In this document: positions 32,336 to 40,659 of the stretch, piece after piece
Layout: every line of letters begins with the position of its first letter
Numbering within the stretch: position 1 is the first letter of the stretch
Assembly: GCA_039029355.1 (NCBI GenBank)
Contig: JBCCGI010000008.1
Location: 62,001 to 126,000, forward strand
DNA length: 64,000 bases
From: JBCCGI01 sp039029355
GTDB lineage: Bacteria > Planctomycetota > UBA1135 > GCA-002686595
Direction of reading: 5' to 3'
Program-made: the position numbers and the translations under genes
Notes under the pieces: model-generated
What the model was told of the DNA's origin: nothing
The model's input: only the letters and a program-made list of their open reading frames with translations
The model's database searches: none

Positions 32336-33573
32336 TCGTTCGTCGCCTCCAGGCGCGGCTCCTCGGCCCCCTCGTCGGCGCGCGGCGAGTCCTCGGCCGC
32401 GTCCGCGGGTACCTCGGCGCGGCGGCTGAGGATGGAGGTCTCGATCTCGCGCAGGGAGCGGCCGAATCCCCTCCAGCGGCTGGCGCGCAGCGCATGGGGG
32501 CTGCCGGTGTTCGTCGAGGCCAGTACGCGCTTGTCGTACGGCACGACGAAGTCGAGGTCTTGCCCGAGCCGCTGCGCGACGTCGACGCCCGAGAGGCGCC
32601 CGCGGTAGGGCTGGTTGGGATGGTTGAGCACGACCCGGATGCGCTCCTCGGAGACCCCGATGCGCGCGAGCACCTTCAGCAGCTCGGCGGTCCCCAGCAC
32701 GGTCGGAACGAGGTCGTTCAGCACGACGAAGACCAGGTCCGACACGTCGAGGATCGCGACGGTCACGCTGTCGATCAGCGGGAAGGTGTCGACGATGACG
32801 TAGTCGAACGCCCGCCGCGCGACCGCGAGGATGCGCGCGAAGGCCTGGTCGTCGATCGGCGCCGCGTCGATCGCGTTGGTCGGCGCCGCGAGCACGCGCA
32901 GTCCGGACTCGTGCGAGGCGCTGAGCATCCGCAGCAGCCGCTCGTCGAGGCGTGCCTCCTGGCGCGCGGCGTCGCTGATCGTCGCCTCGGGTGTGACGCC
33001 CAAGAGCTCGCACAGCGAACCCTGCTGCAGCGACGCGTCGATCAGCAGCACCCGGCCCGGGGCCTTGCGGGCGAGGCCGCAGGCGACGCTCACCGACAGC
33101 GTCGACTTTCCGACGCCGCCCTTGTTGCCGACGAACGACAGCACCTGGCCGCGGGTGGATTGCTCGCGCCCGGCGCTGGTGACGTGGCGGCGCAGCAGGT
33201 CCTCCAGCTCGCCGGTCGAAAGCGGGCGGCGGAGGAAGTCGCGCACGCCGGCGCGCATCAGCTCGATCAGGAGCGCCTCCGAGCGCCCCTCGCCACCGGC
33301 GACGTTGGGCCGGTACACGACGATCACCAGCGGGTCCGAGCTCGCCCGCGTGATCTCCGCGGCCGCACGGCGCACCTCCTCGGGATCGTCGCGCAGCTCG
33401 AGCAGGACGAGGTCGGGCGAGCGGTGCACGGCGTGCTCGATGCCCCGCCGCTCGTCCAGCTCGGTGTGTAGGGCCAGCCGCATGTCCTCGGGCAGCTCGC
33501 CGAGCGCGCCCTCCACCTCACTCTTCAGCGAGGCGTCGCGGCTCACGAGCAGCATCTGTAGGGTTCGCTCCAC
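32329..33573 (-). CDS. cpaE: Tad pilus localisation protein TadZ/CpaE (ParA-like ATPase)
   Basis: 414 residues. Residues 1-130 form a receiver-like domain (LLVSRDASLKSEVEGAL, PDLVLLELRDDP). From residue 145 a deviant Walker A (SFVGNKGGVGKSTLS, 147-160) opens a MinD/ParA-type ATPase with LLIDASLQQGSLCELLG and a long alpha/beta domain. The Ala/Glu-rich C-terminus is probably unstructured. TadZ proteins place the pilus at the cell pole or a focal point. Same-strand neighbours on both sides. Confidence 0.94.
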   Translation of the reverse strand: MERTLQMLLVSRDASLKSEVEGALGELPEDMRLALHTELDERRGIEHAVHRSPDLVLLELRDDPEEVRRAAAEITRASSDPLVIVVYRPNVAGGEGRSEALLIELMRAGVRDFLRRPLSTGELEDLLRRHVTSAGREQSTRGQVLSFVGNKGGVGKSTLSVSVACGLARKAPGRVLLIDASLQQGSLCELLGVTPEATISDAARQEARLDERLLRMLSASHESGLRVLAAPTNAIDAAPIDDQAFARILAVARRAFDYVIVDTFPLIDSVTVAILDVSDLVFVVLNDLVPTVLGTAELLKVLARIGVSEERIRVVLNHPNQPYRGRLSGVDVAQRLGQDLDFVVPYDKRVLASTNTGSPHALRASRWRGFGRSLREIETSILSRRAEVPADAAEDSPRADEGAEEPRLEATNEW

Positions 33574-33584
33574 GGTTCCGAATC

Positions 33585-34925
33585 TCAGCGGGCCAGGACG
33601 GGTGCCAGCAGCAGCTGGCGCGTTGTGCTTTGGGGCAAGAGCGAGTTGACGTCGGTCGCGAGCGCCGGCACCGCGCTGGCGTTCTCGGGCGCCACGATGC
33701 TGGCGAGCTTCCGCCCGCTCACAAACAGGATCGCGTTGCCGCTGCCGTCGGTCGAGGGCACGGCCGCATCGATTTCAACCGCCGCGAAGCCGGTCACGCG
33801 CGGGAGCGTGGCCAGCGTCGTGGTATAGAGCGCGACGAAGCGCACGCCCTCGATCGCGGGCGCGGCGACAGGCAGGGCGACCGAGCCGACGACGGGCGTG
33901 TTGAGCGCCGTGTCTCCGACCCGTACCGGCCCGGCGGCGGGCTGCGCGAAGCCGGACGCGAGCGGGGTCGGGCCGCCGGCCAGACCCAGGACGCTCCCGT
34001 CGGCGTAGACGCCGAGCTGGAACGGCCCGTCGGTCACGAAGTCCGCCTGCCAGGAGGCGTCGTCGAGCGCCAGCACGCGCGCGATCGCGGGATCCGCGGC
34101 CTCGTCCCCCACCCGCGCGAGGCCGTTGACCAGCGCTCCCATCACGCCGACGGCGAGCGCGGGACGCGCGTCGGCGATCGAGGTCGCGCGGATCGTGATG
34201 CCGTCGCGGCGCGGGTCGTAGGTGTCGGGGTCCTCGCTCGTCAGCACGCCGGAGCCGAGGCCAAACAGGTACGGCAGCGTCGGCCCAGACGAGCTGACAC
34301 CGGGCTGGTTGTCGAGGTTGCCCAGGTCGTTCGTGCGGCGCAGGCGCGCCAGGAACGCCGGAGCCCCCGGCGCCGCGCCGACCGGCGCCGGCACGAAGTC
34401 GTTGCGCAGGTAGGCGGAGTTCTCGGCGTGCCAGTCCGGGTTGGCGCCGAGCGGGTCGGTCGCGATGTAGCGGCCCGCGACGAGGTCGCCGTGGACCACG
34501 TTGGCCGCGGAGTTGAGCTCGAGCGCCGGCAGGTAGGGCCCCTGATCGATCAGCAGCCCGCCGGCGGGGTCGGCGATCCCGGCCACGCCGGTGTCGATCT
34601 GCGGTCCGGCGCCCAGCAGATAGGCGGCGGGCCCGGTCGTGAGGTCCGCGTCCTCGTCGAACACCAACGACGCCGCGCGCGAGGCCGCGATGCGCCGGTC
34701 GAGGTCGCTCTGCAGCGGGTTGAGCGGATCCGCGTCGCGGAAGCGCAGCCCCTCCGCCGCGGCGACGTCGGCGCTGGCCTGCATGTAGTTCTGGGTCGCC
34801 CGGGCGATGCCCAGGTCGACGACGAGCGCCAGGAGCCCCATCAGCACGAGGATCAAGAAGGAAGCCTGCAGGAGCAGGGCTCCCCGACGGCTCGTGCGAC
34901 GGCGGACTCCGGGGCCGGGTCTCAT
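33585..34925 (-). CDS. tadG: TadG-like Tad pilus protein
   Basis: 446 residues. An Arg-rich head (RRRTSRRGALLLQ) precedes one membrane span (ASFLILVLMGLLALVVDLGI), the TadG-like N-terminal anchor (PF13400 type). The periplasmic remainder is Ala/Gly/Pro-rich with few conserved motifs. Its start codon overlaps the cpaB stop (ATGA). No von Willebrand A MIDAS motif is obvious, although many TadG proteins carry one. Confidence 0.82.
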   Translation of the reverse strand: MRPGPGVRRRTSRRGALLLQASFLILVLMGLLALVVDLGIARATQNYMQASADVAAAEGLRFRDADPLNPLQSDLDRRIAASRAASLVFDEDADLTTGPAAYLLGAGPQIDTGVAGIADPAGGLLIDQGPYLPALELNSAANVVHGDLVAGRYIATDPLGANPDWHAENSAYLRNDFVPAPVGAAPGAPAFLARLRRTNDLGNLDNQPGVSSSGPTLPYLFGLGSGVLTSEDPDTYDPRRDGITIRATSIADARPALAVGVMGALVNGLARVGDEAADPAIARVLALDDASWQADFVTDGPFQLGVYADGSVLGLAGGPTPLASGFAQPAAGPVRVGDTALNTPVVGSVALPVAAPAIEGVRFVALYTTTLATLPRVTGFAAVEIDAAVPSTDGSGNAILFVSGRKLASIVAPENASAVPALATDVNSLLPQSTTRQLLLAPVLAR

Positions 34926-36016
34926 GGAGAGTCCTTCTTAGCGGCGACGCCCGGCACGGGAACCAGTGCGCGCCCTTCGTCGTTGATCGACTCGACGATC
35001 GACATCGGGCCGGCGGCCCCCCCCTCGGACGAACCGTTCGAGAGCGTCGCCCCCGGGAGCATCGACCCGCCCATCAGGAACGAGTTCCACGTCGGGGGTT
35101 CGGGATCCGACGACGGCGTCGCGCTGTCGACCGGATCGTCGGGATGCCCCGAGCGCGCGAGGCAGGTGATCTCGGCCTCCACGCTGAGGGCCTCCATCAG
35201 CGGCGCGGCCTCCTCGGGGGAGATGGCGATGACCATCTCCTGCACCGGGATCGTGCGCACCGACGTGCCCTGGGTCAGCGAGGTATTCTTGATCGGGACC
35301 TGGCGGGAGTGCAGCGGCGACACCACGACGCCGTTCTGGACCAGCACCTTCACCCGGGCACGCTTGGGCGCCTTGGCCGGCTTGGAACCGACCAGATCGG
35401 CGTAGACCCCGCCAAAGCCCTGTGCGCTCGAGTTGTTCGCGACCTGCACCGGGAAGGCTCCCACCACGTCGAAACGGTCGCCGGGCTGCAGCCCGACGAT
35501 GCCCGTCACCTTGTCGACCTCGATGCGCAGCGCGCGCTTGCCGGCGGGGACGCCGGCCGAGAGGCCGGGCCGGGTGCCCGGAGGGAGAAAGTCCTTCTCG
35601 GTGAACACGTAGCCCGGCGCCTTGTCGTGCCCGACGACGCGCCCGACGATGTCCTGCACGTCGACCAGGATGCCGGAATCCTCGACCATCGACTCGTCGA
35701 GGTCGCTGATGGCCCAGTCGCCCATGCTGGCGTTCCAGAGGTCGTCGCGGACGATCTTGCTGTAGGCCGGGATCGTGCGGCCGCTGACGAAGACGCGGAC
35801 CTTGCCCTCGGCCGGTGCGCGCGACCCCTCGTCCTCCTCCGCAGCGATCGCGTCGCGCGAGAGCAGGTCTCCGACCAGGGTCACCGGGTTGGGGACCTCT
35901 TGGCCGCGGGCCAGCGGAATCAGGACCCAGGCGAGTCCAATCGCCAGGAGCAGGAGCACGGCGATCGTCCCGTACGGCCTCCTGCGGTGCTCGGAATATC
36001 TTACGGCGGCAGCCAT
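34922..36016 (-). CDS. cpaB: Flp pilus assembly protein CpaB/RcpC
   Basis: 364 residues. ATG 36016 is preceded at a good distance by GGAGG. One N-terminal span (GTIAVLLLLAIGLAWVLIPLA) leads to a SAF domain: VFVSGRTIPAYSKIVRDDL, IVGRVVGHDKAPGYVFTEKDFL. The RcpC-like part follows: VDKVTGIVGLQPGDRFDVV, VLVQNGVVVS and IAISPEEAAPLMEAL. CpaB couples the secretin to the inner-membrane machinery. The Ser/Pro/Gly-rich last 60 residues are variable. Its stop overlaps tadG. Confidence 0.95.
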   Translation of the reverse strand: MAAAVRYSEHRRRPYGTIAVLLLLAIGLAWVLIPLARGQEVPNPVTLVGDLLSRDAIAAEEDEGSRAPAEGKVRVFVSGRTIPAYSKIVRDDLWNASMGDWAISDLDESMVEDSGILVDVQDIVGRVVGHDKAPGYVFTEKDFLPPGTRPGLSAGVPAGKRALRIEVDKVTGIVGLQPGDRFDVVGAFPVQVANNSSAQGFGGVYADLVGSKPAKAPKRARVKVLVQNGVVVSPLHSRQVPIKNTSLTQGTSVRTIPVQEMVIAISPEEAAPLMEALSVEAEITCLARSGHPDDPVDSATPSSDPEPPTWNSFLMGGSMLPGATLSNGSSEGGAAGPMSIVESINDEGRALVPVPGVAAKKDSP

Positions 36017-36044
36017 CAAAGCCTCCAAATCCGGGGCAGCGTCG

Positions 36045-36905
36045 TCATAGGTAAACCTCTCGCCGAAAGATAGCCTGCGCGGAGATGAGGCGTCGGAACG
36101 GCCGCACCAACTCCCCCAGCGCCTGCTGCGCGCCCAGCCCATAGGTGCCCGAGTAGGGGCCGGTGCCATCCGGGCCAGGGCCGACGATCGCGAACCCGCC
36201 GCCGGCCGGGTCGGCGGCCAGGATGGCTTCGTTGAAGGGATCGCCCTGGGGCGTCAGCTCGGCTCCGGGGAGGTAGGCGGTGAGCGTGGCCGACTGGTAC
36301 GGCACGTTGATGCGGATCGCGACCAGCCCGCGGTCGGGGCTGAGGACGCTGAACGATCCGGGCCCCACCTCCTCGAGCACGGGCACCAGCGTGATCGCGG
36401 TCTCGGCGCCGGTCACAGGATCGCGCGCGTCGATGCGCGGAACGGCGACCGTCAGCCCGGTCGGGCTGGTCGCCGAGGCGAGGATCACGCCGGGCAGGTG
36501 CTGGAGGCGCCGGGTCGTGGCGCCCACCTCGACGTCGGAGGTGATCATCAGCGGCCGCAGCGCGCGGTTCACGACCGGCATGCTCTGGAAGAACGCCTCA
36601 AGCTGCAGGCCGGGCGGCGTCGCGTCGAGGTCCACGACCAGGAAGTCGGGGTCGTAGACGGCCTGACGGAAGCCGGGGTCGGCGAGGGCGTCGGCGAAGG
36701 TGAAGTCGGGCGGCAGCGGGTAGAGCGCGATCTCGCGCGCGGCAACCCGCGCGGCATCCTGCGCGGACTGCGTCAGCGCCATCCAGCGGCCGAGGCCGAT
36801 GATGGCCGCCAAGAGCAGGTACAGCGCGAAGGAGATCAACGCGAACTCCACCAGGACACCGCCCTGCAGCGGGCGACCGTGGACAGCTTGGAGGCGGATC
36901 TTCAT
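36045..36905 (-). CDS. tadE: TadE-like pseudopilin
   Basis: 286 residues; start ATG 36905 overlaps the prepilin peptidase stop (ATGA). The N-terminus MKIRLQAVHGRPLQGGVLVEFALIS has the TadE motif (a Gly before a hydrophobic helix with Glu at +5: GGVLVEFALI), the site cut by the prepilin peptidase. A single helix is followed by a beta-rich periplasmic domain of about 240 residues, longer than the ~150 usual for TadE. It is a minor pilin of the Tad system. Confidence 0.88.
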   Translation of the reverse strand: MKIRLQAVHGRPLQGGVLVEFALISFALYLLLAAIIGLGRWMALTQSAQDAARVAAREIALYPLPPDFTFADALADPGFRQAVYDPDFLVVDLDATPPGLQLEAFFQSMPVVNRALRPLMITSDVEVGATTRRLQHLPGVILASATSPTGLTVAVPRIDARDPVTGAETAITLVPVLEEVGPGSFSVLSPDRGLVAIRINVPYQSATLTAYLPGAELTPQGDPFNEAILAADPAGGGFAIVGPGPDGTGPYSGTYGLGAQQALGELVRPFRRLISAQAIFRREVYL

Positions 36906-37315
36906 CGACCGAGCCACAGAAGTGGGAGGAGGGACAGGAGGCCGCCCAGCATAACCGGAGCGTAGGCGAGCTCCGCACCGCGCCGGCGCCGGAGCACAAG
37001 CGCAACAACTCCGCCGAGCAGGCCGGTCGCCACGGCGAAGGGCAGGAACGCGCGCGCGCCAAGCGCGGCTCCGAGCGCCGCGAGGAGCTTCACGTCCCCC
37101 CCGCCGAGCCCGCGGCAGGCGAAGAGCGCCGCGCCGACCGCAAAAGCCGCTCCCGCGCCCAGGGCGATGCCCGACCAGGCGACAGGGTGCAGCCCGAGCA
37201 GCTTCGCACCCAGCGCGGCGAGGAAGAGAACCACCGGAATCGTGTCCGGGATCTCCCTCGTCCGCAGGTCGAAGCCGGCGGCGACGATCAGCGCGATGAG
37301 CGCGATCCAATACAT
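36902..37315 (-). CDS. cpaA: Prepilin peptidase TadV/CpaA (A24 family)
   Basis: 137 residues from ATG 37315 (a start 13 codons upstream is possible). The aspartic prepilin peptidase motifs are plain: FDLRTREIPD with the first Asp, and RGLGGGDVKLL (GxGD) with the second. Four to six hydrophobic helices make up the rest. Short, single-domain form typical of Tad systems, without the methyltransferase domain of PilD. It cleaves the Flp and TadE precursors. A strong hairpin separates it from the flp gene upstream. Confidence 0.93.
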   Translation of the reverse strand: MYWIALIALIVAAGFDLRTREIPDTIPVVLFLAALGAKLLGLHPVAWSGIALGAGAAFAVGAALFACRGLGGGDVKLLAALGAALGARAFLPFAVATGLLGGVVALVLRRRRGAELAYAPVMLGGLLSLLPLLWLGR

Positions 37316-37330
37316 GCTTAGAAAGGCATC

Positions 37331-37374
37331 GAGGCAGCCAGGCGGCCGGCTCACCCCGGCTGCCTGACTGCCTC
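37331..37374 (-). terminator. Long imperfect hairpin between flp and cpaA
   Basis: GAGGCAG (37331-37337), CAGGC and GCCGG pair with CCGGC, GCCTG and CTGCCTC (37368-37374) around a six-base loop, about 17 pairs interrupted by single mismatches. It may terminate or process the transcript so that pilin mRNA accumulates apart from the assembly genes. Confidence 0.55.
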
Positions 37375-37382
37375 CCCTAGAA

Positions 37383-37399
37383 AGGACCGACCAGGTCCT
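37383..37399 (-). terminator. Small hairpin at the flp stop codon
   Basis: On the minus strand AGGACC pairs with GGTCCT around a five-base loop, followed by TTCTA. The stem begins inside the TAG stop codon of flp, a compact intrinsic-terminator-like signal. Confidence 0.5.
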
Positions 37400-37733
37400 A
37401 CTGCTCGAGGATGAGCAGGTCGAGGTTGCTCACGCCGAGGTTGTTGCCAAGACGCGGCGTATCCGTGTTGCCGATGATCGTGTCAACGTCGAGGTTGATC
37501 TGACCGGAGTCGGCACCGGTGGTCTCGATGATCTTGCCACTCGCGATCGGGCCGTTGTCGTCGGCGTGGACGCCGGGCATGATCGCCGCAACGGAGCTGA
37601 TCATGTCGTTGGTCTTGTGACCGAAGACGGCGATGCCGGCGGCGGCGATGAGGGACACGCCAGCGGCGAGGAGGGAGTACTCGAGGAGGGCAGCGCCCTT
37701 CTTGCAGCGGAACAGTTGAGTGAGAGTCTTCAT
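37398..37733 (-). CDS. flp: Flp-type pilin (major Tad pilus subunit)
   Basis: 111 residues, start ATG 37733. The leader MKTLTQLFRCKKG ends at the cut site, followed by AALLEYSLLAAGVSLIAAAGIAVF, with Glu at +5 and Tyr at +6 as in Flp pilins. The mature part (~98 residues) is longer than classic Flp (50-60), with a soluble C-terminus rich in Asp, Asn and Gly that could be surface exposed or glycosylated. It is the only gene of the cluster set off by hairpins on both sides. Confidence 0.92.
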   Translation of the reverse strand: MKTLTQLFRCKKGAALLEYSLLAAGVSLIAAAGIAVFGHKTNDMISSVAAIMPGVHADDNGPIASGKIIETTGADSGQINLDVDTIIGNTDTPRLGNNLGVSNLDLLILEQ

Positions 37734-37815
37734 TGGCTTCGGTGGTTGACGGCCCAAAGGACCGGGTTGCTTCCACCACCGCAGGAGGCGATGGACGGGA
37801 TCTTGCTTTCCATAA

Positions 37816-37829
37816 GGGGGAATGCCCCC
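37816..37829 (-). terminator. GC hairpin upstream of flp
   Basis: GGGGG (37816-37820) pairs with CCCCC (37825-37829) around a four-base loop, in the leader between cpaC and flp. It is directly next to a second hairpin (37830-37856). Confidence 0.4.
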
Positions 37830-37856
37830 CACGCTACTCGAGTTCCGAGGAGCGTG
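37830..37856. terminator. Hairpin in the cpaC-flp gap
   Basis: CACGCT and CTCG pair with CGAG and AGCGTG around AGTTC (one A-G mismatch), ten pairs in all. On the plus strand it is followed by CTTCTTTTT, so it looks like an intrinsic terminator reading toward the right; on the minus strand it would be a structured leader of the pilin message. Confidence 0.5.
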
Positions 37857-37884
37857 CTTCTTTTTGCGACATCCTGCATGCCGC

Positions 37885-39870
37885 TCACTCCGCCTCGGCC
37901 TCGCCCGAGGGACGTACCGAGTGAAGACATTGCGCCAGCACCTCCGCGGGCTCCGCGAAGGACCACAGGCGCGCGTCCGGCCGCTCGGGGCGGACGATAA
38001 CCGGGTTGACCACGATCACGAGTTCGGAATCGTCGGCGTCCTCGGCCTCGTTGCGGAACAGCCAGCCGGCCAGCGGCAGGTCGCCCAAGAGCGGGGTCTT
38101 GCCCTGGGCCGAGTCCCGGCGCTGGGAGATCAGGCCGCCGATCATCATCGCCTGCCCGTCCCGGAGCCGCGTGTGCGTGCGCGTGGCGCGGGTCTCGAAG
38201 GCCGTGGTGTTCAGCGTCGACCCGGTGGCCGCGCCGATGGCCTCGGTCAGATCGAGATCGGGCAGCGACACGATCGGCGACAGGTCGAGCGTGATCGTCT
38301 CGGAGTCGAGCTCCTCGACCAGCGGGCGCACCGACAGCTGCAGGCCGAAGTCGCGGAACTCCACGCCGTTCAGCACCTGATCGGTCCCGCCGCCGACGGT
38401 CACCGCGACCGGCACCGGCACCTGCCCGCCAACCTGAAACAGCGCCAGCTCGCCCGAGAGCACCGTCAGCGTCGGGCGCGACAGCGTGCGGGCGATCTGC
38501 TCGTTGACCAGCAGCGAGAACAGGTTGTCGACCGCGAGCCCGCCGGAGACGAGCTGCGACTGGTTGGTCACCCCGCCGTCCAGGAAGCTGAGCGCGTTCT
38601 GCAGGTCGTCCTGCGCGATCTCCGAGGCGTTTTCGCCCTGGATCCCGACCGCCGCACCCGCCGGGCTCAGCGGCATCTGGTCGAAGTCCGACGCCAGCAC
38701 GTTGAGCTCGTTGCGCCACTGCCGCAGCCGGTTGAGGTTGACCTCGTAGAGCCGCACGTCGACCCGCACCAGCGGCAGGTTCTCGACGTCGATCATGGCG
38801 AGGACGCGCCCGCCCGCCGCCTCGACCACCTTCGCGCGGCCGAGGTTGGCGCCGATGCGGTTCACCAGCGTCTGGTTGTTGCGCGAGCCGCCGCCCTGGC
38901 CGCCGCTGCTGCCGCCGAGGTTGAAGTTGCCCTGGTTCCCGCCCGCACCGACCGTCGCCGCGCCGAAGAGGTCGGTCACGTCCGTCAACGCGCCCGACTC
39001 ATCGGCCAGAACGCGGATGTCGGTCTGATCGGCGTCCTCGCCCAGGAGGGTCCGCGACGCCAGGAAGAGCACCCGCGACAGAGTCACCTGATCCGAGACC
39101 GAGCCCTCGAGCACGAAGAGGTCCTCGGTGTCGTCCGGCAGCGCCGCCGCGGTGACGCGCCGCACGGTCACGCTCTCGCCCACCAGAGGCGCGATCGCCT
39201 CGCGGATCTTCTCATCCGCCAGCGCCGGCAAGCGCTCGAGGCGGATCAGGTTGATCACCGCCGCGCCCACGGGCTCCTCGGGCGGCTGGACCTCCGAGTT
39301 GCCCTCCTCCTCGGCCGGACCTTCGTCGGTCGAGGAGACGAGCGGCGTCGCGTTCGTCTGCCGCGTCGGCGAGCTGAGATACGCCGCCGCCGCCGCTTCC
39401 GCCGCCGCACGGTAGGACACGTCGGGCACCAGCCCGCGCAGCACCACCGCACCCCGGTCCGGGGCGAGCTCGGCGGTCACCGACGGGTGGATCTCGGCCA
39501 GCGCGGCCCGCAGTAGCGACAGGTCCGGCTGCACCGAGATGAGCCGCATCTGCGCGCTGCCGTCGGCGAGCCAGACCACCAGCGTCGTCCGCCCGGGCGT
39601 CCGGCCCAGGAGCAGGATCTCGCGGCTGGTCAGGATCTCGGCCGAGAGCGTCTGGGAGCGCCCCACGGCGACGCGGATCACGTCCGCGTCGAAGGTCAGG
39701 CGCTGGTGGGTGCCTTCGACCAGGACCTGGGGCGCGGCGAGCGACGCCTCCGTCTCGGAGCCCTGCTCGGCGGCGGCCATCGCGCCGGACTCGGCCGGAG
39801 CCTGGCCGTGGAGCGGCGCGCCGAGGGCGAGCAGAAGCGCGAGGCAGCGCAGCTTGCTGGGAAGTTGCAT
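37885..39870 (-). CDS. cpaC: Tad pilus secretin CpaC/RcpA
   Basis: 661 residues, start ATG 39870 with signal peptide MQLPSKLRCLALLLALGAPLHG. The N-terminal pilus-and-secretin domain (T2SSM/BON-like) includes VRVAVGRSQTL-like and EILLLGRTPGRTTLVVW. The secretin core has VEVNLNRLRQW-like and GGQVPVPVAVTVGGGTDQVL segments, LRDGQAMMIGGLISQ and KTPLLGDLPLAGWLF, the last being the secretin signature. Two Gly/Asn/Gln-rich and Glu-rich insertions make it longer than many homologues. It forms the outer-membrane channel of the pilus. Confidence 0.95.
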   Translation of the reverse strand: MQLPSKLRCLALLLALGAPLHGQAPAESGAMAAAEQGSETEASLAAPQVLVEGTHQRLTFDADVIRVAVGRSQTLSAEILTSREILLLGRTPGRTTLVVWLADGSAQMRLISVQPDLSLLRAALAEIHPSVTAELAPDRGAVVLRGLVPDVSYRAAAEAAAAAYLSSPTRQTNATPLVSSTDEGPAEEEGNSEVQPPEEPVGAAVINLIRLERLPALADEKIREAIAPLVGESVTVRRVTAAALPDDTEDLFVLEGSVSDQVTLSRVLFLASRTLLGEDADQTDIRVLADESGALTDVTDLFGAATVGAGGNQGNFNLGGSSGGQGGGSRNNQTLVNRIGANLGRAKVVEAAGGRVLAMIDVENLPLVRVDVRLYEVNLNRLRQWRNELNVLASDFDQMPLSPAGAAVGIQGENASEIAQDDLQNALSFLDGGVTNQSQLVSGGLAVDNLFSLLVNEQIARTLSRPTLTVLSGELALFQVGGQVPVPVAVTVGGGTDQVLNGVEFRDFGLQLSVRPLVEELDSETITLDLSPIVSLPDLDLTEAIGAATGSTLNTTAFETRATRTHTRLRDGQAMMIGGLISQRRDSAQGKTPLLGDLPLAGWLFRNEAEDADDSELVIVVNPVIVRPERPDARLWSFAEPAEVLAQCLHSVRPSGEAEAE

Positions 39871-39877
39871 GACGGGC

Positions 39878-40495
39878 TTAGGCGGCGCGGTAGTGGGCCA
39901 GCAGCCGGTCACGCAGCAGCCTGCGCCCGCGGCTCAGACGCGAACGCACGGTGCCGATCGGCAGCGACAGGCGCGCCGCGATGGCCTCGTAGCTCTCGCC
40001 CTGGAACTCGAACAGCTCGACGACGGCGCGGTACTCCTGCGTGAGGCCCGCGACCGCATCGCGCACCACGCGCGCGGTCTCCGCATGGTCGAGCGCCGCC
40101 AGCGGGTGCTCGTCGCAGCAGACGGGCGCGCCCTCGCCGGCCTGCGACTCGTGGTCGTTGCGCCGCCGTTGGCAGCGCAGGAGGTGGAGGCTCGACTTGA
40201 TCGCCAGGTGGACCAGCACGCTGCGCGCCTCGCCGGGCAGGCTGCCGCGCACCCAGGCGCGCAGGAGCGTCTCCTGCACGGCGTCCCAGGCGAGGTCCTC
40301 GCTGCCGAGGATGCTGCGCGCGGCCCGCACCATGGCGGGCAGGTGAGGCGACACGGACTCGCCGAACTCGAGCGACAGAGGCGCGACATCGCAGGCCGCG
40401 GCGGGCGCGCGGTCGGCGCCGTGAGAGGCACAGTGGGGATCTTGTCGATCCGGAGCGGGATGGAGGGGAAGCGTCGGGTTGGATTGGAGGAGCAT
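39878..40495 (-). CDS. ECF-type RNA polymerase sigma factor at the head of the Tad operon
   Basis: 205 residues. ATG 40495 is taken because upstream codons are low-complexity. A ~45-residue head of Pro, Ala and His is followed by sigma region 2 (AWDAVQETLLRAW, the polymerase-binding helix) and region 4 (EYRAVVELFEFQGESYEAIAARLSLPIGTVRSRLSRGRRLL, a helix-turn-helix). It ends seven bases before cpaC on the same strand, so it is probably co-transcribed with the pilus genes and may drive them. No anti-sigma gene is adjacent. Confidence 0.9.
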   Translation of the reverse strand: MLLQSNPTLPLHPAPDRQDPHCASHGADRAPAAACDVAPLSLEFGESVSPHLPAMVRAARSILGSEDLAWDAVQETLLRAWVRGSLPGEARSVLVHLAIKSSLHLLRCQRRRNDHESQAGEGAPVCCDEHPLAALDHAETARVVRDAVAGLTQEYRAVVELFEFQGESYEAIAARLSLPIGTVRSRLSRGRRLLRDRLLAHYRAA

Positions 40496-40640
40496 CGCTC
40501 GGCACCGGGGAGGCAGATGGATGGGGATCACGCAGCGGGGCAGGCCGAATCGGCCCGCAGGGAGCTCCGGCGCAGCCCGCGGGCCACGTCCGGGAAACTC
40601 GCGCGCCCAAGACCCCTTGAGGGCGGGGTAGGGCGAGCCC

Positions 40641-40659
40641 AACGCCCCGAGGGGGCGTT
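40641..40659 (-). terminator. Hairpin at the end of the His-rich protein gene
   Basis: AACGCCCC (40641-40648) pairs with GGGGCGTT (40652-40659) around a three-base loop. The TAA stop of the upstream minus-strand gene is inside the stem. No U-run. Confidence 0.45.

Noticed and set aside
37885..39870. Type II secretion system instead of Tad
   Set aside because: The neighbours are flp, tadE, tadG, tadZ and cpaB, which are specific to Tad; no gspC, gspG or other pseudopilin genes are seen.
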